From JBNJEM01 sp051745935 (GTDB taxonomy: Bacteria; Planctomycetota; Planctomycetia; Pirellulales; Pirellulaceae): 10,645 nt of DNA. Where the stretch lies: positions 1 through 10,645 of the forward strand of contig JBNJEM010000238.1 of NCBI GenBank assembly GCA_051745935.1, written 5' to 3'. Below are positions 1 to 10,645 of the stretch, in pieces. Each line of letters begins with the position of its first letter. Position 1 is the first letter of the stretch. A model generated the notes under the pieces. It was not told the DNA's origin and did no database searches. It saw nothing but the letters and a program-made list of their open reading frames with translations. The translations under genes were made by a program, and so were the position numbers.

Positions 1-19
1 CACGAAGCATTTTAACCCG

Positions 20-68
20 AAGCGTAAGCGAGGGAGAATGGCCCTAACGCTCGCCCTCGCTTACGCTT
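20..68. repeat. Perfect 15-bp inverted repeat (planctomycete-style interspersed repeat)
   Basis: The left arm AAGCGTAAGCGAGGG (20-34) is exactly complementary to the right arm CCCTCGCTTACGCTT (54-68), with a 19-nt spacer. Neither side is followed by a T-tract, so it is not a canonical intrinsic terminator. The 'AGCGTAAGCGAGGG' word is one I associate with dispersed repeats in planctomycete intergenic regions; that association is recollection and has not been searched. It could be a small non-autonomous mobile repeat or a REP-like element. Confidence 0.7.
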
Positions 69-111
69 TACCATGGGACGCAAAAGTGGCGCTGTCCAAT
101 TAGGCACGTCT

Positions 112-154
112 AAAAAAGCGGTGGGACGGGGGGCACTGAGAAGCCGCCCGTCCC
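112..154 (-). terminator. Probable rho-independent terminator for minus-strand transcription
   Basis: Read on the minus strand, GGGACGGG (154-147) pairs perfectly with CCCGTCCC (130-123) across a 16-nt loop. After a 5-nt spacer comes a run of six T (117-112). It lies about 110 nt past the stop codon of the GAPDH fragment and faces the right way. It is most simply the original terminator of that gene, retained after the gene lost its 5' part. Confidence 0.6.
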
Positions 155-185
155 GAACAGTCATTCTACCTCGACCACGATCAGT

Positions 186-213
186 TGCCTGCCGGCGGAT
201 TCAGCAGGCAGGC
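186..213. repeat. Short GC-rich inverted repeat
   Basis: TGCCTGC (186-192) is complementary to GCAGGCA (204-210). An alternative register pairs GCCTGCC (187-193) with GGCAGGC (207-213). It lies between the GAPDH stop codon and the terminator-like hairpin. No T-tract follows on either strand. It may be part of the 3' untranslated structure or another dispersed repeat; no function can be read from it. Confidence 0.4.
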
Positions 214-262
214 TCCGCGACGAATCACGGGGCCGGCTGCTGTGCCGGGGGGTTACGGTGGG

Positions 263-634
263 TTACAGGGACGCCAGCTTGGCAACCAAATCCACCGTAC
301 GGCAGCTGTAACCCCATTCGTTGTCGTACCAGCTCACCACCTTTGCCATTTTGCCGCCCAGCACCTGGGTAAAATCGGAGGCAAAGAGGGAGCTGTGGGA
401 ATCGCCGATCACATCGCTGGAAACGATCGGATCCTCGACGTAGCACAAAATGCCCTTCAAGGGACCCTCCGCCGCCGCTTTCATGGCGGCATTAATCGCG
501 CCTTCGTCGGCCTCCTTCGCAAGATTGGCGGTCAGGTCGACAACACTTCCGGTGGGAACGGGAACGCGCATTGCGATGCCGGTTAGCTTACCCTTGAGTG
601 CCGGAATCACCAAAGCCACCGCCTTCGCCGCGCC
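263..634 (-). pseudogene. gap: GAPDH (type I) 3' fragment, 5' two thirds missing
   Basis: About 124 codons match the C-terminal part of the catalytic domain of phosphorylating glyceraldehyde-3-phosphate dehydrogenase, the glycolytic enzyme that makes 1,3-bisphosphoglycerate. Visible family motifs are GAAKAVALVIPALKGKLTG at the start, MRVPVPTGSVVDLTA (containing the phosphate-site arginine), SSDVIGDSHSS and VSWYDNEWGYS near the end, then a TAA stop. The NAD-binding domain, the catalytic Cys and the catalytic His, all expected upstream, are absent. In the same frame just upstream the codons read VAVP instead of the usual IPT(S/T)T, and further upstream they do not resemble GAPDH, so homology ends sharply near 634. 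The remaining codons are undamaged, which suggests a recent break. A GTG at 619 could start translation, but such a peptide could not be active. An assembly join is also possible. Confidence 0.85.
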
Positions 635-668
635 GGGGACAGCGACCAGACACTCTGACTTGACACTT

Positions 669-935
669 GTGCACTTTTTCTCCCAGGAACTTGGCGCTCG
701 GGTTGTCGCCTTCGTCCTCTCGGTGATTCTCGTACCGCTCTTCGCGTTTCTCTACTTGGAGATATTTCGGCCCACAAAAAACCGGATGCTGGGAGTCCTC
801 GCGTCCTGCAGTGCCGCTGTTGCCGTGCTCTATCTTGCGCATCGCTATCTTCCCCTTGTGAAGGTGGCCTCACGTTCACCTCGAGTCGTATCGGCCGACA
901 GCAAACCGACGGCTTTTCGCTCATTTCTGCTTTAG
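669..935 (+). CDS. Putative small two-helix membrane protein
   Basis: I do not recognise a family. The open frame gives about 88 residues from a GTG at 669, or three more from a TTG at 660. Both lie just past the point where GAPDH homology ends. No good Shine-Dalgarno sequence precedes either start, so the true N-terminus may have been lost at the junction. Two hydrophobic stretches are clear: one starting at VVAFVLSVILVPLFAF (about residues 12-33) and one starting at MLGVLASCSAAVAVLY (about residues 40-61). They are separated by the polar turn FRPTKNR. A short basic/serine-rich tail follows. The third codon position is moderately GC-rich, as expected for coding DNA here. The stop lies 4 bp from the stop of the minus-strand ORF on its right, a tail-to-tail arrangement. 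It is the only hydrophobic protein in the window, but nothing links it to the AAA+ operon. Confidence 0.45.
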   Translation: MHFFSQELGARVVAFVLSVILVPLFAFLYLEIFRPTKNRMLGVLASCSAAVAVLYLAHRYLPLVKVASRSPRVVSADSKPTAFRSFLL

Positions 936-939
936 ATGA

Positions 940-1167
940 CTAACCCGCTACGGAATTGTCTTCCCCGGCAAGTCGTCGCAGCGAAGGCGCGAAGAACACG
1001 ACATGATCAATGATTCCGCGCGCGTTCACTTCCAGCACTTGACGACGTCTGCCGCTTGTGCCAGTGATCGCCCTCAACAGTAGGGGCTTGAGGCCCACCG
1101 GGGCGCGGGTCAAAGTCGCTGGACTGGTACTGCCAACGGCTACGGGTGTACCACCGGCTGCACTCAA
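940..1167 (-). CDS. Doubtful small ORF at the 3' end of the operon
   Basis: An open frame of 75 codons begins with a TTG that overlaps the TGA of the third AAA+ gene (TTGA), the geometry of translational coupling. It ends at 940, just before the convergent membrane-protein ORF. The product is basic and low in aromatics, with a possible amphipathic stretch around RRRQVLEVNARGIIDHVVFF. No known domain is recognised and there is no obvious signal peptide. In GC-rich DNA a 228-bp frame can occur by chance and TTG starts are weak, so this may be untranslated 3' sequence. It does not resemble the release-factor-like tails of the first two proteins, so it is not an obvious frameshifted tail of the third. 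Confidence 0.2.
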   Translation of the reverse strand: MSAAGGTPVAVGSTSPATLTRAPVGLKPLLLRAITGTSGRRRQVLEVNARGIIDHVVFFAPSLRRLAGEDNSVAG

Positions 1168-3434
1168 TCAGCCCGGACGCGGTAGTCGTTTTGCGGGCCG
1201 AGTTCCAGGCGCACCGTGGCATTGCGAATATGTGCGTTGTCCACGATGAACCGTGCCAATGTCGCGACAACGGATTCTTCAATCACTCGCTGCAACGGTC
1301 TCGCGCCGAAATGCGGGTGAAATCCGACCTTCAGCAGGCGTTCGATCACGGCATCATCGAATCGCAGACGCAGTCCCAGCTTACGAAATCCTTCTCGCTG
1401 TTCCACATCATTCAGTTCCTTCCGAATAATCGCCAGACACGCTTCCTTGGGTAAAGGGCGAAAGGCAACCAGTTGGTCCAACCGGTTGAAGAACTCCGGG
1501 CGAAAAAATGCGCGCACCTCAGCCTCATAGTGGTGTCCCGATCGTGGACGCAGTCCGATGGAACGGCGGGACGCAGCGCCCAAGTTCGAAGTCATGATCA
1601 CGATCGTGTTGCAGAATGTCGTGGTCCGGCCAAACCGATCCGTCAGCCGGCCCTCGTCCAGAACCCCCAGGAGCACGTCGTAAACCTCCGCCGCCGCCTT
1701 CTCGATCTCGTCGAGCAGCACCACGGCAAACGGCTGTTGACGCACTCGACTCACGAAGTCGCTGGGCGTTCCGTCACTCTTGCTGATCAGTCGTTCGGCC
1801 GCATATGGCGATGAATACTCGCTCATGTCAAGTCTGACCAGGCGGTCGGTCATCTCGCCGTGTCCAAAAAGATACCGCGACACGGTTTTCGCAAGCTGCG
1901 TTTTGCCCACCCCGGTCGGGCCGCAGAAGAGCAGCACTCCCAGGGGCCGGTGCGGATCATTCAGTCCGGTCTTGAAACGCGCGATCACGTCCGCGACCAC
2001 CCGGCAGGCTTCTGGCTGGCCGATGACCTGCTCGCGAAACCGAGCCTCCAATGCCTGAACATCCAAGGCGTGATCATCGCGCAGAAACGATTCCGGCAAG
2101 CCGGTCTCCCGCTTGAACTGCGCGAGTGCCGTCGCCACGGAGAGCTGTTCCATACGTTCGGTCCGTGCCCGATCAAAAAGATTCTTCAGGAACCCGGCCG
2201 CCCCGCCCGGCAAGGGATGGTACGGCATGAATCTGTGAAACAGCTGAAACAGACGATCGGCGAGAAACTCCTCGACCTCGACTTTTCCCTCGCGCGCCCG
2301 CTGATCGACAGCCAGCCGCAGCGCCTCGCGCATGTCCGGTTCGGTGAGATCCTCCAGCCGCAGCACCTGAAACAATTCGGCGAACCCCGGCAGGAGGCGG
2401 CGACTCGCCTCCACCTCCTCGGCGGTCGCTTCCGCCATCATCCTCAGCTGGCCGTCCCGCACATAGGAAGCCAAGAACGCTGCCACGCTGCTGCCGGCAC
2501 CGGCGCCGCCAATGTGCGTCAGCTCCATCAGACTCTCCAGGCAGAGCACACCGTCGATCGAACTGAGCTCCGAAATGATCTGCTCGCATCGCTCCTCCCA
2601 TTGACCAAGGTACTTCATGCCGGCCACGAGCCGGCCCGCGCTGGTCTGCCAGAATCGGTAGCGGGCGGGACGCTCACCGTCAGACGTCTTGGACCGCTCA
2701 CGTTCGACCGCGCGGACGGCGTGCACCAGTACGCTCGTCTTGCCAGAACCGCGGTCGCCGACGAGCAAGACATTTGCCTGTTCGCCACCGAGCCGACGGG
2801 CCAGATCCCGAACCTCCTGCTCGCGTTTCCACACATGTCCAAACCGCTTACGGAAGTCAGGTTTTCCAATGGCCTGCGCGACGTGCAAGAGGGTCGGGCA
2901 AAGCGGCTCGTCGTCCGTTCGAAAGGACACATGTGGCGCACGTATGCTGACCATTTCCAACTGAATTGATCGCGGCGGCAGAAACTGGGAAAGCTCCTGT
3001 GGCGAATTCCCGGCTAGTTTCTGCCGCACGGCTTCGGCCACCAGCTTTGGAAGCTCCTGGTCGTCGAAGTAATGGAAGATCAACCCCAGTGTCGGCATCG
3101 AACAAAGCAACAGCCCGCTTTCTTGACGCCCCAGCACACAGGGAATCTGGATTTCAATCTGTTCGGGACACGGATAGACACGATGCGCCGTGCGATACTC
3201 GGGCCGGATGTCCACACGCAGGTGCGTCAGCCTCGGATCCTGAAAATCCGGGACATTCCAAGGGCATTCTTTCAGAAACCACGTCAGGTAAGATTGCACC
3301 TGCTTGATCGCCGTGGACAGCTTTTCGGAAAAACCAACCATGTCCGGTTGGCCCAAGTACAACTCCACGGGCGCGGCGGTGTAGCCGCTTTGAGCGTCTC
3401 GCCAGACAAGAAGAGGTAGTCGGTATGTGGCCAT
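1164..3434 (-). CDS. ClpA/ClpB-like double AAA+ ATPase, third of operon (756 aa)
   Basis: Predicted cytosolic ATP-driven protein unfoldase or remodeller. Residues 1-205 form a non-Clp_N domain shared with the two upstream proteins. NBD1 (about 206-450) has Walker A GDRGSGKT (226-233) and an intact ClpB-type pore loop GMKYLGQWEER (272-282). Its Walker B reads VLCLESL (296-302) and lacks the usual Asp-Glu pair. NBD2 (about 455-755) has Walker A GPTGVGKT (505-512), Walker B VVLLDEIEK (571-579), sensor 1 TSN (615-617), FRPEFFNRLD (644-653) and sensor 2 GARPLQR (710-716). The two Walker A motifs are about 280 residues apart, as in ClpA, so the ClpB middle domain is absent. The sequence RRSIGL (623-628) falls exactly where ClpA has its ClpP-docking IGL. 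The ATG lies 3 nt after the upstream stop with a GAGGA 10 nt before it. It is the shortest of the three and has no C-terminal extension. Confidence 0.95.
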   Translation of the reverse strand: MATYRLPLLVWRDAQSGYTAAPVELYLGQPDMVGFSEKLSTAIKQVQSYLTWFLKECPWNVPDFQDPRLTHLRVDIRPEYRTAHRVYPCPEQIEIQIPCVLGRQESGLLLCSMPTLGLIFHYFDDQELPKLVAEAVRQKLAGNSPQELSQFLPPRSIQLEMVSIRAPHVSFRTDDEPLCPTLLHVAQAIGKPDFRKRFGHVWKREQEVRDLARRLGGEQANVLLVGDRGSGKTSVLVHAVRAVERERSKTSDGERPARYRFWQTSAGRLVAGMKYLGQWEERCEQIISELSSIDGVLCLESLMELTHIGGAGAGSSVAAFLASYVRDGQLRMMAEATAEEVEASRRLLPGFAELFQVLRLEDLTEPDMREALRLAVDQRAREGKVEVEEFLADRLFQLFHRFMPYHPLPGGAAGFLKNLFDRARTERMEQLSVATALAQFKRETGLPESFLRDDHALDVQALEARFREQVIGQPEACRVVADVIARFKTGLNDPHRPLGVLLFCGPTGVGKTQLAKTVSRYLFGHGEMTDRLVRLDMSEYSSPYAAERLISKSDGTPSDFVSRVRQQPFAVVLLDEIEKAAAEVYDVLLGVLDEGRLTDRFGRTTTFCNTIVIMTSNLGAASRRSIGLRPRSGHHYEAEVRAFFRPEFFNRLDQLVAFRPLPKEACLAIIRKELNDVEQREGFRKLGLRLRFDDAVIERLLKVGFHPHFGARPLQRVIEESVVATLARFIVDNAHIRNATVRLELGPQNDYRVRAD

Positions 3435-3437
3435 TGT

Positions 3438-6889
<3,452 letters not shown>

Positions 6890-6893
<4 letters not shown>

Positions 6894-9800
6894 GACCTGA
6901 TCCATTCCTCCACGCGATCGCTCAGCACGCGGCTGATCAACTCGTCGAGCGTCTCTCCGGGCGAGTCACTGTCCCAGAAAACTCTGCGACCCGATTCCCG
7001 ATTATCCACGAACTTGCGCGAGCGGTTCCAGATGCGACGGATCGGCTGGCTGCCGATCCCCTTGCGACGGTCGATACGAAAGGGTGGTTGATAATCCGGC
7101 ATCCTCGCTTGACTAACATGTACCAAGCAGTCCACCTCCGTGCGTTCATTGCGCCACGCATGAAGCCCGTATTCGGATTGAAATAACAACCAGCTACACG
7201 GACCCTCGATCGAAACCGCAATGCCGATGGACTTCTCGCTCGGAACACTCAGTGCATCACCCGGCTGCTCGACCTGTCTGGCCAGCAATTTCGTCTCATT
7301 CGCTTGTCGGCGCTCTTCAATGTTCTTGGAATCGCGATCGCCCAGCACAATCTGATCGGGCTTCGAGGCAGGACGTTCGGAGAACGGCTCGATCTCGTGG
7401 GTCTGAATCTGGAATCCGCGCGTGACCGCCATGTCGTAATACGCCTGGGCCAGCAGTTGCCTCCATTCCGAGAGCTTACCGTAAACGACCAACATCACGT
7501 AGTCTGGCTGCTCAAACTGCTGGGCATACAGTTCCAAAGACAGTCGGTCAAGCCGCGAAGACTGGTCTTCGATGCACGTTCTGACTTGTCGCAGGTTCAC
7601 AGCGTGATCGAGGTACCAGGCCTCGAGTACCTGATCCTCAAGTTCAGCCGCATCATTCACAGACCGCCCCGCCCGGGATGCAAGCGACTCCAGGCGGGCG
7701 ATCTCACCATCCAATTCCGCGGTCGGGCAATATGAGTTCTTGCGCGCTCTGACGCGGCGCTGCTGCGTCTTTTGCAGCCGGTACAGGTCATTTCGCAACT
7801 CTCGCATTCCGTCGCAGCAGTCCACACGCTGCGCTCGTCGTCGCAGTTCAACGCATTGTTCCGCACCAGCAGCGAATTCGGTCGCGCGGCTGTGCGTCAC
7901 AGTCGCTTTCCGTGCTCCAGTGTCGGACGATACGGTTCGAAGACTTACACGCAGGCCTTCCGCGGCTTGCGAGACTTCAGCGCGGAGCGGACGATCCGCC
8001 TGTGACGTGTTCAGCGCGTTGGCGATCGGTGCAAGGACATGACGCTCGATCGCGCGCTTCAACGGCCTGGCCCCATAGCGTGGATCGTAGGCATGCTCCA
8101 CGAGCCAAGAGGCTAATGAATCGTCGAAATCCAACGAGAGACGACGATGACGCACACCGTCTCGGTGTTGCAGCAATTGCAGTTCTCGGCGAGCGATATC
8201 CTGCAGCACGGATTTGCTCAAGGGAAAAAAAGTCACGATGCGATCAATGCGGTTGAACATCTCAGGCCGGAGGAAGTCCCGCACGCGTGCCTCAAAATGA
8301 TCCTGAACATTTCCGTCCGCGAAGGCGGTACTCCCAAATCCCGGCGTCCGTTTTCCAAACGATTCAGCGCCGAGGTTCGAGGTCATGATGACGACCGAGT
8401 TGCGAAAATCGGCCAAGCGACCTGCACCGTCGGTGAGACGTCCCTCGCCCAGAACCTGGAGCAGGAGATCGAAGAATCGCGGATCGGCCTTCTCGAATTC
8501 ATCCAACAGGACCACACCGAACGGTTGCTCCCGCACGCGGGATGTCAACAGCCCCTCATCGCGGCCGAACGTGCCAACCAAGCGGTCAACGGCGATTGGA
8601 TCAGCATACTCCGTCATGTCGAGTCGGGTGAGACGTTGCCGATCCTGGTATAAGAACTCGGCCAACGTCTTGGCCATTTCCGTTTTGCCCACACCGGTGG
8701 GACCGATAAACAATAACGAGGCCAGAGGGCGGTCCGGCCGTGCCACGTCGGCTTTCACCGTGGCCAACAGATCCACGACCATGTCCACCGAGGGTTCCTG
8801 TCCGACAATGCGCTCCTGAAACCAGCGGCGCGTTGCCTCGAGGTCCAGGGGCATGCTGTCGTCCAGCACATGCAGCGGCAGCCCGGTCTCCGCTGAAAAG
8901 GCTCGCGTTACGTCAGCCGCCTCCAGTGCCTGGCCAGCCGCCGAATCTTCCAACAGGTGTTTCAGAAATCGCAGTGGCCTGCCAGGATAAGCCGAGTAGG
9001 TGGCATAACGCTGGTGCAACCGATCCAGCGTCGCGACGGCGGTCTCGTCGACCAGGGCATTTTCCTCTTGGCAGTACGCGTCGGCTGCTTGACATAGGAT
9101 CGACATGCTTATGTCCGGAGCCGGTTCCTGTACATCCATTCTCACGAAAGCGTCAAGCGCGCTCGGATACCTGCGTTCCATCACGCGGAATTCCTCGGGC
9201 GTGCACTCGGCAATCGCCAGAAGTTCACCGCGCGCGATGGCCGGGCGCAGAAATTCGCCGATGCCCACGTCGCTGCGGAGGGACTGGCCCGTTTCGAGTA
9301 ACTCCGTGAGTCGTCCGAAATGGACAATCGCGTTCAGCCTGGCCGCCTCCCTGCAAAGGTTCTGACACCGCTCCTGCCACATGCCCAAACCGGTCATGCC
9401 CGCCACGATACGCGCGCCGCTGGTCATCCATATAGGGCGTCGCTGTGATTCTTTGGAACGCGTTTGTGCAGCCAGCTTGTGAACGGCAGCGGTCTTTCCC
9501 ACACCGGACGGGCCCACCAGCAGCACGCTTTGTGGCGTATCGCGATAAAGCCAGTCGACCAGCCGTTCGACCACGTCGTCCAGTTCGAATATGGCCGGTG
9601 TCTTCGAACCGGTCAATTCGGTGGCCACTTCCTTCAGCACGGAATCCTGGCCGGCGGCGTCACGTTGGTCTATCCGTTGCCTCGCCGTGTGGATCTCCAA
9701 AACACGGGACGTCCGCTCCACGGCCACGGATTCGACGCGTTGTAGCCAGACAAGCTCACGCAGGTTGCCATTCGCGTTGCCCCGCATGAGCGCAAAACGA

Positions 9801-10198
9801 ATATGTTCAGGAACCAGTTTGTCCAGCTCCTCCGGCCGCTGGGACACAACATGGATGTCTAGAATCGGAACATAGGCTACAGCGGCCTGGTTTTCATGTT
9901 CCCAGCAGACGGCATGAAAGCAGATGGACAAAGGATTGGTCCAAAACCGGGCGGGAGGGGGCGGCAACTCAATGGTGAAGGTTCGGACTTCGAAGTCGCC
10001 GCCAATGCGATGCCGGTGCAACTCCAGCAACGTCAGTTTGGGAAACACCGAGCCAGCAATTCGCGCGACCTCTCGCGGCACTTTTTGCGCATTCGGACCG
10101 TATGCGGTCACCTCGGGCAGCGATAGCAAAGTCCCGAGGCAATGATCGTTATCAAGCCGACAGATCACCGTCGGCAGTTGAAAATCAATGCGCGGCAT
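6890..10198 (-). CDS. ClpA/ClpB-like double AAA+ ATPase fused to RF2-like module lacking GGQ, first of operon (1102 aa)
   Basis: Start chosen at 10198. The frame opens 19 codons earlier, but MPRIDFQLPTV matches the N-terminal strand of the paralogues, and GGGAG lies 13 nt upstream. Residues 1-205 are the shared N-domain. NBD1 has Walker A GPSGVGKT (229-236). Its pore loop is GMTGLGMWQER (267-277), without the aromatic, and its Walker B region is AIVHFGRLTEL, without Asp-Glu, so it is probably not hydrolytic. NBD2 is complete: GPTGVGKT (499-506), VVLLDEFEK (562-570), TSN (606-608), LRPEMFNRID (643-652), GARPLKR (709-715). From about 775 a helical stretch leads into a PCRF-like domain: EWRQLLAQAYYDMAVTRGF (911-929), then SIEGPCSWLLFQSEYGLH (996-1013). 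GSQPIRRIW...VDNR (1049-1066) and LDELISRVL (1084-1092) mirror the extreme C-terminus of RF2 (GSQIRSY, KDLR, LDQFIEASL). The GGQ region and SPF motif are missing. Likely cytosolic. Confidence 0.95.
6907..6911 (-). promoter_or_regulatory. Ribosome binding site that decides the start of the second AAA+ gene
   Basis: GGAGG lies 1 nt before the ATG at 6905 and 13 nt before the ATG at 6893. One nucleotide is too close for initiation. Thirteen is long but usable, and the 6893 ATG overlaps the upstream stop (ATGA), so 6893 is preferred and re-initiation by terminating ribosomes is likely. Confidence 0.5.
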
Positions 10199-10211
10199 AA
10201 GGCAACACCAT

Positions 10212-10216
10212 CTCCC
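10212..10216 (-). promoter_or_regulatory. Possible ribosome binding site for the first AAA+ gene
   Basis: GGGAG on the minus strand lies 13 nt before the ATG at 10198. It supports this start over the upstream in-frame start at 10255. The spacing is long but matches that of the second gene. An out-of-frame ATG begins 2 nt inside this site (GGGAGATG) and would give only eight codons, with its stop just past the real start. Confidence 0.4.
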
Positions 10217-10579
10217 AGCAAGACACCGGCGCCAACTCCGTTGCTGACGCGACAAATCATCGATTCGAGCTGCAGCCGCCGATTGAAAACGCGCGCAGCT
10301 GGTTCAGTTGGCGGGGTTGACTCAAGTCCTTTTGACCGACACCAGCTGTTGGACATGGACTGTGCGCGAACATCCTGCGGCGAGTCGGTCCGTAGCTTGA
10401 CTATGCTGCTTCTCCGAGATTTCCCATCATTCGTTCCCGGCCTCCAGCAATCGTAGCCGCTTCACGCTACGTTCTGCAAGGCGGTTGTCGAATGATTCCA
10501 GTTCGGCGACGATTAGCTGGAACTTATTCAGTCGATTCTGATGGAAGGTAACCGTTCACGGGCAAAAGACTGATATCCC

Positions 10580-10597
10580 CGGACGTTCGCACGTCCG
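10580..10597. repeat. Perfect 7-bp hairpin in the operon leader
   Basis: CGGACGT (10580-10586), loop TCGC, ACGTCCG (10591-10597). On the minus strand it is followed about 12 nt later by TTTT, too far for a strong terminator. On the plus strand it is followed by TTGCACATGTTTT. It could be an operator, an attenuator, or a weak terminator of whatever lies to the right. Confidence 0.4.
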
Positions 10598-10645
10598 TTG
10601 CACATGTTTTCACATATTGAGGAAAGGCTTTTCGAGGTGCAAATG

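Larger units (their letters stand above)
10199..10645. other. Operon leader / intergenic region with no convincing gene
   Basis: This 447-bp stretch lies upstream of the three-gene operon and should contain its promoter, but I see no good -35/-10 pair. On the minus strand, 10555-10427 is open for 42 codons with a gene-like helical composition (for example FQLIVAELESFDNRLAER) and then a TGA. It starts directly after an in-frame TGA and has no ATG, and its only GTG is 12 codons from the end, so it may be the remnant of a gene or chance. The plus-strand frames are antisense or random in composition. The window ends here, so the upstream neighbour is unknown. Confidence 0.6.

Noticed and set aside
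185..586. Plus-strand frames over the GAPDH fragment (73-372, 185-586 and the 5' part of 450-935)
   Set aside because: They are antisense to clear GAPDH coding sequence and have no recognisable content. Only the part after about 660 looks genuine.
263..619. Functional small protein from the GTG at 619
   Set aside because: The residues are only the C-terminal part of the GAPDH catalytic domain. Without the NAD domain and catalytic Cys and His, an independent function is unlikely.
1860..2969. 369-codon plus-strand open frame antisense to the third AAA+ gene
   Set aside because: It lies wholly opposite a gene with intact AAA+ motifs. The translation has no recognisable domain, and the openness follows from GC-rich codon use on the other strand.
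10296..10348. 8-bp inverted repeat CAGCTGGT / ACCAGCTG in the leader
   Set aside because: The arms are short, 37 nt apart, and built around the common CAGCTG word, so chance is likely.

Overview
The window reads as bacterial chromosome, probably a planctomycete or a close relative. The reasons are moderate to high GC, a terminal inverted repeat of the 'AGCGTAAGCGAGGG' kind that I associate with planctomycete genomes, and very large, unusual AAA+ proteins. The taxonomic call is inference from style, not from a marker gene.

Layout, left to right. (1) Positions 1-262 carry no gene. They hold a perfect 15-bp inverted repeat, a probable intrinsic terminator facing the minus strand, and a small GC-rich hairpin. 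(2) Positions 263-634 hold the in-frame 3' third of a glyceraldehyde-3-phosphate dehydrogenase gene on the minus strand. Its homology stops abruptly at about 634, so it is a truncated remnant next to a recombination junction. (3) From about 660 to 935 a plus-strand ORF encodes a probable two-helix membrane protein. It runs tail to tail with the operon to its right. (4) Positions 940-10198 are a tightly packed minus-strand operon. Transcription starts on the right and passes through three large paralogous double-AAA+ proteins of 1102, 1151 and 756 residues, joined by an ATGA overlap and a 3-nt gap. A doubtful small ORF may follow. (5) Positions 10199-10645 are a leader region with no convincing gene, one perfect 7-bp hairpin and a short gene-like open frame.

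The operon is the interesting part. Each protein has an uncharacterised N-terminal domain of about 200 residues that appears shared by all three and is not Clp_N. A ClpA/ClpB-like first ATPase domain follows, with an eroded Walker B, then a second ATPase domain with intact catalytic motifs. The GYVG pore loop of the second domain is missing in all three. There is no ClpB middle domain. A ClpP-docking-like tripeptide (PGF, LGF, IGL) sits where ClpA, ClpC and ClpX carry theirs.

The first protein ends in about 320 residues resembling bacterial release factor 2: a helical domain, a PCRF domain and the extreme RF2 C-terminus. The GGQ catalytic region and the SPF stop-codon motif are missing. The second protein has a more eroded version of this tail, and the third lacks it. 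My working model is a hetero-oligomeric unfoldase that docks on ribosomes, or on something ribosome-like, through a catalytically dead release-factor module. It could act on stalled or nascent chains, or work as a stress or conflict system. This is inference: no protease, ribosomal or toxin gene is in the window.
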